DNA from: Sphingomonas colocasiae
GTDB lineage: Bacteria > Pseudomonadota > Alphaproteobacteria > Sphingomonadales > Sphingomonadaceae
Assembly: GCF_019880585.1 (NCBI RefSeq)
Contig: NZ_JAINVV010000001.1
Coordinates: forward strand, 496,001 to 560,000
Length of the DNA stretch: 64,000 nt
Direction: 5' to 3'
The notes below the pieces were generated by a model, which did no database searches, was not told the DNA's origin, and saw nothing but the letters and a program-made list of their open reading frames with translations. Shown in pieces: positions 18,789 to 27,618 of this stretch (the first letter of the stretch is position 1; every line of letters begins with the position of its first letter). The position numbers and the translations under genes are program-made.

Positions 18789-20541
18789 TGGGTGCTCTTG
18801 TGCCGGTATCCATGCGGACCGCCGTCGCGCCCGGAAGGCCGGGAAAACGCGGCCACAGTCCCTGCGCGAGGGCCGTCATGCTGGCGGCGCGTTCGCCCGC
18901 GTTGCGCTCGTACATCCAATAATTGCGCAGCACGATCGTCACATAGCCGCGTGTTTCCCAATAGGGGATCGATTCGATGTAGAGCAGCGGATCGCCGCGA
19001 TCGATGTTGCGCGCATTCCAGTCGCGCACCGGCGCCGGGCCGGCATTATAAGCGGCGATCACCTTGGGCAGCAGCCCTTCGGTACCGGAAAAGTCGCGCA
19101 GCGCCTCCAGATGGGCCTGCCCATATTCCATGTTGGTCGATGGGCTGGTGAGCGATTCGCGCGACCAGTTGGTGCCCTTGCGGCGCGAGATGTCCTGCGC
19201 GGCGGCGGGCATGATCTGCATCAGGCCATAGGCGCCGGCCGGGCTGACCGCATCGCGCCGGAAATTCGATTCCTGCAATGCATGCGCGAACAGCAGCGAT
19301 CGATCGACGCGCCAGCCGCCATCGGGTGTCCAGTCCGGCGCGGGATAGCGGGCGCGGGGGCCGGGATTGGCGCCGGCCGGGCCGTTATGCGCCAGCCAGA
19401 GCTGGGTTTCGGGCAGGTTCAGCCGTTCCGCCAGCGTCACCAGCGCGGCATGATCGTCACGCCCGCCGATCCGTGCCTGATGGCGCAGCGCTTCGTCGGC
19501 CAGCTTGAACTCGCCGATTTCGGAGAGCGCCACGGCGGTGGCGATGTTGGTCTTGCGCGACAGGCGTCCCCAATCGGCGGTCACCAGATCGGGGCCCGAC
19601 TGATCGCGCCGCTTGATGCCGAGCGTTTCGGAGGCGAGCAGGCCGTAGAACGTCTCGTCCATGCGCGCCGCATTGCGCAGGCGGCCCTGCACCTTTTGCG
19701 GCTCGCCCAGCGCGATGTCGGCGCGCGATGCCCAATACAGGCCCGCCGCGCGCATCTCGCTGTCCTCGCCGCGCGCGGCGACCGATTCGAATGCGGTGCG
19801 CGCGGCCTGGAAATCCTTGTCGCGCCAGGCGGCGAGCCCGGCGACCCAATCGGCATGCACCGCCCATTCGCCGGTGCCGGCCTGCGCCTTGGCGGCGAGC
19901 GCGCGCGCGGCGCGATCGTTGCCTGTCAGATAATAGGACCAGGCGACACGCTGCTGCCATTCGGTGAGCGCGGCAGAGCTCAGCGTTGCCGCCGCCGTGT
20001 CGATCAGCGCTTCGCAGGCGGCGGGGTCGTCATTCTTGATGAGCGGCAGGATCTTCTGCCCGAGCGCCGCCGCCGCCGCGTCGTCCTTGATCGTCGAGGC
20101 GCGTTGGCGGAGCGGGCGGCTGCCGAGCCAGATCAGGCGCTGCGCCGTCGGGATGGCGGGCAGTTCGGTCGCACCGCGCGTCGTGGCGAGGCGCGCGAGC
20201 TGCGCCGATTGCGGCATGTCCGGCGCCTGGTTGAGCAGCGTCACCAGCGGGTCGAGTTCGACCTTGGGCGAGCCCTTGGCCAGATAGAGTTCGGCGCGCG
20301 CGACCGTGTGGAGCGGGCCGGCCTTCATGGCATCGAGCCTGGCTGCGGCATCGGCCCATTTCTGGCCGCGAATGGCCGTGAATATCGCGCGATAGCCCTC
20401 GCGTTCCTCGGCGCTCAACTGGGTGGGGAGCGTGGCGCGCGCGGATTTTGCGGGCGCACGCTGCAGCGTTTCGCTGGCGGCCAGCGCGGGCGCGATGGGC
20501 GCAAGCAACAGCACGGCGCCAAGCAGAAACTTCGACTTCAA
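18778..20541 (-). CDS. Soluble-type lytic murein transglycosylase
   Basis: The protein has 587 residues. The start is TTG 20541, overlapping the stop of the upstream gene as TTGA. It has a signal peptide ([20 protein letters not shown] then AAS), a long superhelical alpha domain as in Slt70 (residues 40-400), then the SLT catalytic domain. The catalytic glutamate is in '[20 protein letters not shown]' and is followed by '[13 protein letters not shown]' and '[12 protein letters not shown]'. It cleaves peptidoglycan glycan strands in the periplasm, forming anhydro-muropeptides. Translation is coupled both to the UDG-like gene and to moaB. Confidence 0.94.
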   Translation of the reverse strand: MKSKFLLGAVLLLAPIAPALAASETLQRAPAKSARATLPTQLSAEEREGYRAIFTAIRGQKWADAAARLDAMKAGPLHTVARAELYLAKGSPKVELDPLVTLLNQAPDMPQSAQLARLATTRGATELPAIPTAQRLIWLGSRPLRQRASTIKDDAAAAALGQKILPLIKNDDPAACEALIDTAAATLSSAALTEWQQRVAWSYYLTGNDRAARALAAKAQAGTGEWAVHADWVAGLAAWRDKDFQAARTAFESVAARGEDSEMRAAGLYWASRADIALGEPQKVQGRLRNAARMDETFYGLLASETLGIKRRDQSGPDLVTADWGRLSRKTNIATAVALSEIGEFKLADEALRHQARIGGRDDHAALVTLAERLNLPETQLWLAHNGPAGANPGPRARYPAPDWTPDGGWRVDRSLLFAHALQESNFRRDAVSPAGAYGLMQIMPAAAQDISRRKGTNWSRESLTSPSTNMEYGQAHLEALRDFSGTEGLLPKVIAAYNAGPAPVRDWNARNIDRGDPLLYIESIPYWETRGYVTIVLRNYWMYERNAGERAASMTALAQGLWPRFPGLPGATAVRMDTGTRAPSAD

Positions 20542-21266
20542 ATCCCGATACCCCCGATGAGGAGCCTAAGATCCTTCCACACGTCCGCCTTGCGGGCGGG
20601 ATTCTGGATCAGGAAACGCGGCGCGAAGCTCGCGATCGCCTCCACATTGACGCCTTCATGGTTAATAATACGTAACTTTCCGCGCATCTCGACCAGTTCG
20701 GTCCCGAGAATTGCACGGCTCGCCGCCTGACCCATCACGAGCAGCCTTTTGGGCGCGGCGAGCGCGATGTGACGGCGCGCGATATCGGCGATCGCCGGCA
20801 GCGAGGCCGGCGCGATCCGCCCGCCCGCCGGGCGCGCGAAACACATGGAGGCCAGATAGATCGATCCGCGATCGCGGCCGATGGCGGCGAGCATGCGATC
20901 GAGCAGCCGGCCGGTCTCGTCGGACAGCAGTCGTCCGGCGGCGGCATCGGCCGGTTCGGGCATTTCGATCATGATCATCAGGTTCGACGCGGGGTCGCCC
21001 TCCGCCAGCAGGCGCCGGCCGGCGAGCGAGCCATCGGCCATCGATGGAACGGATTCGGCCCAAGCGCGGAATTCGGCGATCGTCGCCGGCATCGCGGCCT
21101 TGGCGGGGCGAGCCGGGGTTGGGGCGTGCGCCGGCGCGCCGGCCGGCGGTTCTGCCAGCCAGTTTCTCGGCGCATCGGCTATGGGGGTGTCGAACCCCGC
21201 CTCGCGCCACCAGTCGAGCGCGCTCAACGCACCCGCCATGTCCAGCATATCATCCCCCGCCAGCAT
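20538..21266 (-). CDS. Divergent uracil-DNA glycosylase superfamily protein
   Basis: The protein has 242 residues from the ATG at 21266 (AAGGGA site); an ATG at 21248 also has a good site. The C-terminal 150 residues follow the family 4/5 UDG layout: 'RLLSDETGRLLDRMLAAIGR', 'IYLASMCFARPAGGR' and 'PKRLLVMGQAASRAILG'. The four cysteines that hold the 4Fe-4S cluster of family 4 enzymes are missing; only one Cys is visible in the domain. The active-site loop 'GE.PG..ED' is replaced by 'EMPEPADAAAG'. Activity on uracil is therefore uncertain. The N-terminal 70 residues are Pro/Ala rich. Confidence 0.75.
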   Translation of the reverse strand: MLAGDDMLDMAGALSALDWWREAGFDTPIADAPRNWLAEPPAGAPAHAPTPARPAKAAMPATIAEFRAWAESVPSMADGSLAGRRLLAEGDPASNLMIMIEMPEPADAAAGRLLSDETGRLLDRMLAAIGRDRGSIYLASMCFARPAGGRIAPASLPAIADIARRHIALAAPKRLLVMGQAASRAILGTELVEMRGKLRIINHEGVNVEAIASFAPRFLIQNPARKADVWKDLRLLIGGIGI

Positions 21267-21381
21267 CCGTCCCTTAGAGTCCAAGGTTGACGAGGCGGTC
21301 AATCTTCATGCACCGCAGTTCTGGCAAGGCGTGTCACGCTTGCGATGACAGGAATCGCGCGGTGCGCCTGGAGGGACGGGA

Positions 21382-23031
21382 ATGAGCGAACGGGAATCGA
21401 TGCCTTATGACGTGGTGATCGTCGGCGGGGGGCCTGCCGGCCTGGCCGCGGCGATCCGTCTGAAGCAGCGCGCGGCGGAAACCGGCACCGAGATTTCGGT
21501 CTGCGTGCTCGAAAAGGGCTCGGAGATCGGTGCGCATATCCTGTCGGGGGCGGTCGTCGATCCCAAGGCGCTCGACGAATTGCTGCCCGACTGGAAATCG
21601 AGCTGCGCGCTGGCGCAGACGCCGGTCACCGAGAATCATCACTGGGTGCTGACGGCCAACGGGAAATACGAATTCCCGCACATCCTGATGCCGCCCTTCA
21701 TGAACAACAAGGGCACCTATACCGGCTCGCTCGGCAATCTCTGCCGCTGGCTGGCCGAGCAGGCCGAAGGCCTGGGTGTCGAGATCTTCCCGGGTTTCGC
21801 CGCCGCCGAGATCCTGTTCAACGAGGACGGATCGGTGAAGGGCGTCGCGACCGGCGATATGGGCATCGCGCGCGACGGCACGCGCAAGCCCGATTATCAG
21901 CCCGGGCTGGAACTGCACGCCAAATATACCTTCTTCGCCGAGGGCGTACGCGGGCACCTGACCAAGGAGCTCAAGCGGATCTTCGATCTGGAGGCGAACT
22001 GCCAGCCGCAAGTCTATGGCATTGGACTGAAAGAACTCTGGGATATCGATCCAGCCAAGCATGAGGCGGGCCGGGTGATCCACACCCAAGGCTGGCCGCT
22101 CGGCGATGCCTGGGGCGGTGGCTTCCTCTATCATCAGGCGAACGGTCAGGTCGCGCTCGGCTTCGTCGTCGCGCTGTCCTACAAGAATCCCCATCTTTCG
22201 CCGTTCCAGGAATTCCAGCGCTGGAAGACGCATCCGGCGATCCGCGCGATCCTGGAAGGCGGCAAGCGCGTGTCCTATGGCGCGCGCGCGATCAACGAGG
22301 GCGGCTGGCAGTCGGTCCCCAAGCTGACCTTCCCCGGCGGCGCGCTGATCGGCTGTTCGGCCGGCTTCGTGAATGTGCCCCGGATCAAGGGCAGCCATAC
22401 CGCGATGAAATCGGGCATGCTCGCCGCCGAGGCGGCGTTCGACGCCATCGCGGCCGAGCGTGCCGGCGACGAACTGAGTGCCTATCCCGATGCGCTGAAC
22501 CAGAGCTGGATCGCGAAGGAACTCAAGATGGTCCGCAATGTCGAGCCGGCGGTCGCCAAGTTCGGCGGCACGGCGGGAACGTTGATCGCGGGCGCCGACA
22601 TGTGGATGCGGCAATTGGGGATCGGCCTGCCGTTCACCTTCGGTCACACGCCGGACAATGAGAAATTGTGGCGTGCCGACCAGTGTGAGAAGATCGACTA
22701 TCCCAAGCCCGATGGCGTCATCAGCTTCGATCGGCTCTCCTCGGTGTTCCTGTCGAACACCAATCATGAGGAAGATCAGCCGATCCACCTGACGCTGAAG
22801 GATGCGGACATCCCGATCTCGTACAATCTGCCGCTTTATGACGAGCCGGCCCAGCGTTACTGCCCGGCCGGTGTTTACGAGGTGGTCGGCGAGGATGAAG
22901 GCAATCCGCGTTTCCAGATCAACGCGCAGAATTGCGTCCATTGCAAGACCTGCGACATCAAGGACCCCACGCAGAACATCAACTGGGTGGTGCCCGAAGG
23001 CGGCGGGGGCCCCAATTATCCGAACATGTAG
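21382..23031 (+). CDS. Electron transfer flavoprotein-ubiquinone oxidoreductase
   Basis: The protein has 549 residues. It is the inner-membrane flavoprotein that passes electrons from ETF (fatty acid and amino acid dehydrogenases) to ubiquinone. It has an FAD-binding Rossmann motif '[20 protein letters not shown]' (about residues 9-28). The C-terminal 4Fe-4S domain contains '[10 protein letters not shown]' and '[13 protein letters not shown]' and ends at '[10 protein letters not shown]', as in mitochondrial ETF-QO. The length is typical. No etfAB is nearby. The next gene begins within a few bases of its stop. Confidence 0.97.
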   Translation: MSERESMPYDVVIVGGGPAGLAAAIRLKQRAAETGTEISVCVLEKGSEIGAHILSGAVVDPKALDELLPDWKSSCALAQTPVTENHHWVLTANGKYEFPHILMPPFMNNKGTYTGSLGNLCRWLAEQAEGLGVEIFPGFAAAEILFNEDGSVKGVATGDMGIARDGTRKPDYQPGLELHAKYTFFAEGVRGHLTKELKRIFDLEANCQPQVYGIGLKELWDIDPAKHEAGRVIHTQGWPLGDAWGGGFLYHQANGQVALGFVVALSYKNPHLSPFQEFQRWKTHPAIRAILEGGKRVSYGARAINEGGWQSVPKLTFPGGALIGCSAGFVNVPRIKGSHTAMKSGMLAAEAAFDAIAAERAGDELSAYPDALNQSWIAKELKMVRNVEPAVAKFGGTAGTLIAGADMWMRQLGIGLPFTFGHTPDNEKLWRADQCEKIDYPKPDGVISFDRLSSVFLSNTNHEEDQPIHLTLKDADIPISYNLPLYDEPAQRYCPAGVYEVVGEDEGNPRFQINAQNCVHCKTCDIKDPTQNINWVVPEGGGGPNYPNM

Positions 23032-23059
23032 TCGCCTTGCCGCAGCGCTGCTGCTGAGT

Positions 23060-24664
23060 GTGTGCGCCGCCGCCCCGGCGGCGGCGACGCTCGGCGATGC
23101 GGCGGCGATCGGCAATTATGTGCGCGCGCGCCTAGCCGATACGGCGGGGGCACCCGAACAGGCCGTGACCGGCTATGCCGCGCTGCTGGCGCAGCAGCCC
23201 GATGATTCCGCCATCGCGCTGCGCGCCTGGCGCGGTGCGATGGCGGCCGGCGACATGGCTTTGGCATTGCGGGCCGCCAGATTGCTCGATGCCCGTGGCG
23301 TGCTGCCCGCCGAAGGGCGGATCCTGTTCGCCGCCGAAGCCATGACGATGCGCGACTGGGCGAAGGCGCGTCTCGCCATCGATCGTATCGAGGAGGAACA
23401 GGCCTTCGAATTCCTGGCGCCGATCCTGCGCGCCTGGGTCGATCAGGGCGCGGGCGACGGGCCTTCTGCGGCGCGGCTGCAAGGGCGCTTGCCTGGTTTG
23501 ACCGCCGCTTATGGCAACGAACAGCGTGCGCTGCTGCTGCTGGCCGACGGCAAGGCGGAAGGCGGTGTCGAGATATTGCGCGCGACCGGCGGCAATGGAT
23601 CGAGCATCGCACGCGATGCCGTCCGAATCGCGGCCGCTTCGCGGCTGACCAGTCTTGGCCAGCGCGATGCCGCGCTGTCGCTGCTGAGCGAAGATGACGT
23701 CGATCTGGCCGCCGCGCGCGCGCTGGTGGCGCGTCGCCGTCTGCCGGGCGCGGTGACGACGGCAGCGGCTGGGTTGTCGCTGCTGCTGGTGCGGCTGGCG
23801 GAGGATATCCAGCGCCAGCAGCCGACGCCGATCGCGCTTTCGCTGACCCGCATCGCCGGCATGCTCGATCCGCGCAGCGATGCCGCACACCTGCTTGCGG
23901 CGTCGATGCTGGCGGCGGACGGCCGCAGCGCAAGCGCGATCGGCGCGCTCGACCGGGTCGACCCCAAAGGGCCATGGGTTTCGCGCGTCGGCGACGCGCG
24001 CGCGCAATTGCTTGTCCAGCGCGGCGAGGCCGATGCGGCGCTGGCCTTCGCCACCCGCGCGACGCGCGCCAAGGCGGCGACCGCCCAGGACTGGATCAGG
24101 CTTGGCGGCGTGCAGAGCGCGATGGCGCACCATGGCGAGGCCGCCAAATCCTATGCGCGCGCGATCGAGCTGAATCAGGCGGCCGGCGTCGATCCGGGCT
24201 GGACGCTCTGGCTGCTCAAGGGCGGCGCCTATGAACAGGCGGGCGATTGGGCCAATGCGCTGCCCGCGCTCAAAAAGGCGGCCGCCCTGGCGCCGGATCA
24301 GGCCGCCGTTCTCAATTATCTGGGCTATGCGCAACTCGAGCGGCGCGAGAATCTGGAGGAGGCCGAGCGCCTGATCCGCCGGGCGAGCGAATTACGGCCG
24401 AAGGACAGCGCGATCACCGATTCGCTCGGCTGGGCCTATTATATTCGCGGCAACCTGCCCAAGGCGATCGAGACGCTGGAACGCGCCGTCGCCGGACAGC
24501 CCGACGAGCCGACGATCAACGAGCATCTGGGCGACGCCTATTGGGCGGCGGGCCGTCGCATCGACGCGCGCTATGCCTGGCGGGCCGCGCTGATCGGCGC
24601 GGAGGGGCAGGTCGCCGATCGTTTGCGCGACAAGATCGATATCGGCCCGCAAGCCAACCCCTGA
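23060..24664 (+). CDS. TPR-repeat exported protein (start uncertain)
   Basis: The nearest canonical in-frame start is GTG 23060 (534 residues). A signal-peptide-like stretch, however, already begins at about 23033 ('RLAAALLLSVCAAAPAAA'), with no ATG, GTG or TTG before it except ATG 22895, deep inside the ETF-QO gene. Initiation at a rare codon near 23015-23020 (ATT, ATC), coupled to ETF-QO termination, is possible. The mature protein is all alpha-helical. Clear TPRs lie in the C-terminal third ('AAVLNYLGYAQLERRENLEE', 'DSLGWAYYIRGNLPKAIETL', 'EHLGDAYWAAGRRIDARYAW'). It is probably a periplasmic scaffold of unknown function. Confidence 0.8.
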   Translation: MCAAAPAAATLGDAAAIGNYVRARLADTAGAPEQAVTGYAALLAQQPDDSAIALRAWRGAMAAGDMALALRAARLLDARGVLPAEGRILFAAEAMTMRDWAKARLAIDRIEEEQAFEFLAPILRAWVDQGAGDGPSAARLQGRLPGLTAAYGNEQRALLLLADGKAEGGVEILRATGGNGSSIARDAVRIAAASRLTSLGQRDAALSLLSEDDVDLAAARALVARRRLPGAVTTAAAGLSLLLVRLAEDIQRQQPTPIALSLTRIAGMLDPRSDAAHLLAASMLAADGRSASAIGALDRVDPKGPWVSRVGDARAQLLVQRGEADAALAFATRATRAKAATAQDWIRLGGVQSAMAHHGEAAKSYARAIELNQAAGVDPGWTLWLLKGGAYEQAGDWANALPALKKAAALAPDQAAVLNYLGYAQLERRENLEEAERLIRRASELRPKDSAITDSLGWAYYIRGNLPKAIETLERAVAGQPDEPTINEHLGDAYWAAGRRIDARYAWRAALIGAEGQVADRLRDKIDIGPQANP

Positions 24665-24688
24665 TCCATTGCTGCATTCGAGACGCGC

Positions 24689-25525
24689 GTGACCCTGCAC
24701 GAAACCGCCTGGGCGAAGATCAATCTTGCGCTGCATGTCCGCGCGCGCCGCGCCGACGGCTATCATGACATCGAAAGCCTGTTCGCCTTCGCCGATGCGG
24801 GCGATCTGCTGTCCGCCGGGATGGACGAGCGATTGTCGCTGACGATCGCGGGGCCCTTCGCGGACGGTTTGTCGGATGGCGAAGACAATCTGGTGATCCG
24901 CGCCGCGCAGGCGCTGCGCGATGCCGCCGCGCCCGGGCGCGGTGCCCGGATCACGCTCGACAAGCGTCTGCCGGTCGCGGCGGGTATCGGTGGCGGATCG
25001 GCGGATGCGGCGGCCGCGCTTCGGCTGCTGGCGCGGCTGTGGCAGGTCGAGGACGAGCCATTGCTCATGCGGATCGCCGCATCGCTCGGCGCTGATGTTC
25101 CGGCCTGTGTGCGGAGCCGGACCTTGCGGGGAGAGGGGCGCGGCGACCGGCTCGACCTGATCGATGACGCCGCCCTTGTCGGCATGCCGGTGCTGCTGGT
25201 CAATCCGCGCATCCCGCTTGCCACCGGCCCGGTCTTCAGGGGATGGAACGGTGAGGATCGTGGCGCGCTCGCGTCGGGACCGCCGCTCGACGCTGCTCTG
25301 TCGGGCCGCAACGATCTGGAGGCGCCCGCAGTCGCGCTGGTCCCGGAGATTGGCGGGATCGTATCCGCCCTGGCGGCGATGCCGGGTGTCCGGCTCGCCC
25401 GGATGTCTGGATCGGGGGCCACCTGTTTCGCGCTATTCGACGATGCCGAGGCGCGCGATCGGGCGGCCGCCTCGATCGCCGATCGCCGGCCAGGCTACTG
25501 GCAACTCGCCGCGGTGCTGCGATAG
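24689..25525 (+). CDS. ispE: 4-diphosphocytidyl-2-C-methyl-D-erythritol kinase
   Basis: The protein has 278 residues with a GTG start. It phosphorylates CDP-methylerythritol with ATP in the MEP isoprenoid pathway. It is a GHMP-kinase: N-terminal 'AWAKINLALHVRARRADGYH' with catalytic Lys and Asp region, ATP loop 'PVAAGIGGGSADAAAALRLL', and 'RMSGSGATCFALF' near the C-terminus. It lies 24 bp after the TPR gene on the same strand. Confidence 0.96.
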   Translation: MTLHETAWAKINLALHVRARRADGYHDIESLFAFADAGDLLSAGMDERLSLTIAGPFADGLSDGEDNLVIRAAQALRDAAAPGRGARITLDKRLPVAAGIGGGSADAAAALRLLARLWQVEDEPLLMRIAASLGADVPACVRSRTLRGEGRGDRLDLIDDAALVGMPVLLVNPRIPLATGPVFRGWNGEDRGALASGPPLDAALSGRNDLEAPAVALVPEIGGIVSALAAMPGVRLARMSGSGATCFALFDDAEARDRAAASIADRRPGYWQLAAVLR

Positions 25526-25618
25526 AGCGATCTGCAGTTCGATGGGCTCATCGAACGTTTCAAGGATCGCGGCGTGCTCCGGCGTGACATTCGCCGCGCG
25601 GGGCGGCAGAGATGGTGC

Positions 25619-26377
25619 ATGTTCGATCTCGCACAGGACGGGCGCATCGCCCGCATCAGCCTCAATCGCGCGAGCGCGCGCAACGCCATTCGGATCGCCG
25701 ACTGGGCGGATCTCGCGGATCTCGCCGAACGTGCCGTGGCGGAGGGCGCGCGGACGGTGATCATGCGCTCCGCCGTCACCGGCATTTTCTCGGCCGGTGC
25801 GGATCTGGTCGAACTGGAGGCGTTGCCCGGTGATGCGGTGGGGCAACGACGCATGCGTGCCGCGATGTGCGGTGCGCTCGATCGACTGGCGCGGCTTCCC
25901 GTCGCAACGATCGCGGCGATCGATGGCGGCTGTTTCGGCGCCGGGGTCGCGCTCGTCATGGCGTGCGATCTCCGGATCGGCGGGCATATGGCGCAATTCG
26001 CGATTCCACCGGCACGGCTGGGCATCGGTTATCCGCAGGAGGATATCGCGCGGCTGGTCGCCTTGGTCGGGCCCGGCCAGGCTGCCCGGCTGATGCTGAC
26101 GGGCGAGCGGATCGGCGCCGATGAAGCGCATCGCATCGGATTGATCGAGTCCGTCGCGCACAGCGCGCATGGCGCGGTGAACAATCTCGCGACGCTTTGC
26201 GCCGAATCCTCGCCCACCAGCGTCGCGATGCTCAAGCGCGCGATCGCCGCCGCCGCCGCCGGCGAGCGATCGGGCAGCGTGTACGATGAAGCGTTCGAGC
26301 GCGCCTTTGACGGCGCGGATTTCGCCGAGGGGATCCTGGCGATGCGCGAGCGGCGGGCGCCGGAATTCGGCGCATGA
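25619..26377 (+). CDS. Enoyl-CoA hydratase/isomerase family protein
   Basis: The protein has 252 residues. The start ATG at 25619 matches the usual family N-terminus ('MFDLAQDGRIARISLNRASA'). It has a crotonase fold with an oxyanion-hole strand 'SAVTGIFSAGADLVELE' and second motif 'IDGGCFGAGVALVMACDLRI'. The first catalytic glutamate position of mitochondrial hydratase is not evident after 'GAG', so it may be an isomerase or another crotonase activity. It is translationally coupled (ATGA) to the N-formylglutamate amidohydrolase-like gene. Confidence 0.9.
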   Translation: MFDLAQDGRIARISLNRASARNAIRIADWADLADLAERAVAEGARTVIMRSAVTGIFSAGADLVELEALPGDAVGQRRMRAAMCGALDRLARLPVATIAAIDGGCFGAGVALVMACDLRIGGHMAQFAIPPARLGIGYPQEDIARLVALVGPGQAARLMLTGERIGADEAHRIGLIESVAHSAHGAVNNLATLCAESSPTSVAMLKRAIAAAAAGERSGSVYDEAFERAFDGADFAEGILAMRERRAPEFGA

Positions 26378-27096
26378 ATCCCAAGCTGATCGAAGGAGAT
26401 GCGCGTTCGGGCCTCCTCATCATCGTCGACCATGCGTCCAACCATGTGCCCGAGGATATCGCGCTCGGCATCGATCCGGCGCTGCTCACCCAGCATATGG
26501 CGATCGATATCGGCACGGAGGCGCTGTGCGGCCTGCTGGCGGCGGAACTCTCCGCATCGGCGCTGCTCGCGACGGTTTCCCGGCTCGTCATCGATCTCAA
26601 TCGGGAAGAGGATGTTCCAGGCCTGATTCCGCATGCCAGCGATGGTCACGCGATTCCCGGCAATGCGGATCTCCCGGCCGAAGCGCGCGCTGGGCGGATC
26701 GAGCGCTTCTGGCGCCCCTATCACGCGGCCATCGACCGGGCGATCGCGGAACTGAACCCACGCATGCTGGTGTCGCTACACAGCTTCACGCCGCGCCTGA
26801 CCAGCGATCCCGATCAGCAGCGGCCCTGGGAGATCGGCGTTCTTTATAATCAGGACGAGCGCGCGGCGCGCGCGGCGATCCCGCTCCTCGAGGCGGCAGG
26901 CATCGCGACGGGCGATAATTTTCCCTATTCGGGCAAGATCCTGAACGCGACGATGAACCGGCATGGCGAGGGCAGGGGGCTCCCCTATCTGGGGCTGGAA
27001 GTGCGGCAGGATCTGATCGCCGATGCGGATGGCATTGCTCGCTGGGGCGCGATACTGGCGCCGATCATCGCCGGGACGCGCGACAGGCTGGGGTAA
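26374..27096 (+). CDS. N-formylglutamate amidohydrolase family protein
   Basis: The protein has 240 residues, starting in the stop of the crotonase gene. Family hallmarks are 'IIVDHASNHVP', 'AIDIGTEAL', 'VSRLVIDLNREED', 'LHSFTP' and 'GLPYLGLEVRQDLI'. The His, Asp and Glu residues in these motifs fit a zinc amidohydrolase. Canonical HutG acts in histidine breakdown, but no hut genes are present, so the substrate may be another N-formyl or N-acyl amino acid. Confidence 0.92.
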   Translation: MNPKLIEGDARSGLLIIVDHASNHVPEDIALGIDPALLTQHMAIDIGTEALCGLLAAELSASALLATVSRLVIDLNREEDVPGLIPHASDGHAIPGNADLPAEARAGRIERFWRPYHAAIDRAIAELNPRMLVSLHSFTPRLTSDPDQQRPWEIGVLYNQDERAARAAIPLLEAAGIATGDNFPYSGKILNATMNRHGEGRGLPYLGLEVRQDLIADADGIARWGAILAPIIAGTRDRLG

Positions 27097-27180
27097 GGCG
27101 TCGACCTTCCACACTCTTCCCACAATGGCGGCCCGGCCTATAAGGGGGCGGTGAACCTATTGAAGCGAGCGCAGAAACCC

Positions 27181-27618
27181 ATGTCCAAGCGGATATCCGA
27201 TCGGGCGACCAGCCTTGGCGTGCTGGCGGCGCTTGCGGCCCTTCTCGCCGGATGCGACGGCAATCGAACCACCGATCAGTCCGCGCTTGCCGAGGTCGAG
27301 GCGCAGGCCCGTTCGGAAGCGGCCGATGACGGCAGGATCGATTGTGCGCCCGCTGGCGAGACCGCGTTCCAGCGCGCCTGCGAGATCGAACGTGGCCGAG
27401 ACCGCGAAAATCATGTGACCCTGACGATCCGGCATCCCGACGGCGGCTTCCGCCGTCTGCTTGTCACCGGAGACGGGCGCGGCGTGATCGCCGCCGATGG
27501 CGCGGAACAGGCCGTGGTGACCACGATCTCGCCGCGCGAGATCGAAGTGGCGCTGGGCGGCAATCGCTATCGCCTGCCCGCTACCGTCAAGCCGGGCGCC
27601 GCCGCGGCCGGCCAATGA
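27181..27618 (+). CDS. Small lipoprotein of unknown function
   Basis: The protein has 145 residues. A signal peptide with lipobox 'ALLAGC' (Cys about residue 25) marks an outer- or inner-membrane lipoprotein. The start ATG at 27181 gives a normal signal; GTG 27151 with a GGGGG run is the alternative. The mature part contains one Cys pair ('IDCAPAGETAFQRACEIER') and a beta-rich domain ('LTIRHPDGGFRRLLVTGDGR'). It overlaps the nnr start by ATGA. I do not recognise the family. Confidence 0.82.
   Translation: MSKRISDRATSLGVLAALAALLAGCDGNRTTDQSALAEVEAQARSEAADDGRIDCAPAGETAFQRACEIERGRDRENHVTLTIRHPDGGFRRLLVTGDGRGVIAADGAEQAVVTTISPREIEVALGGNRYRLPATVKPGAAAAGQ

Noticed and set aside
18496-20730. 744-residue open frame on the plus strand
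   Set aside because: It lies antisense to the transglycosylase and moaB genes, which have clear motifs. It is Arg/Gly rich with no domain and is a GC-rich shadow frame.
21334-23115. 593-residue open frame on the minus strand
   Set aside because: It is antisense to the ETF-QO gene, whose FAD and 4Fe-4S motifs are unambiguous.
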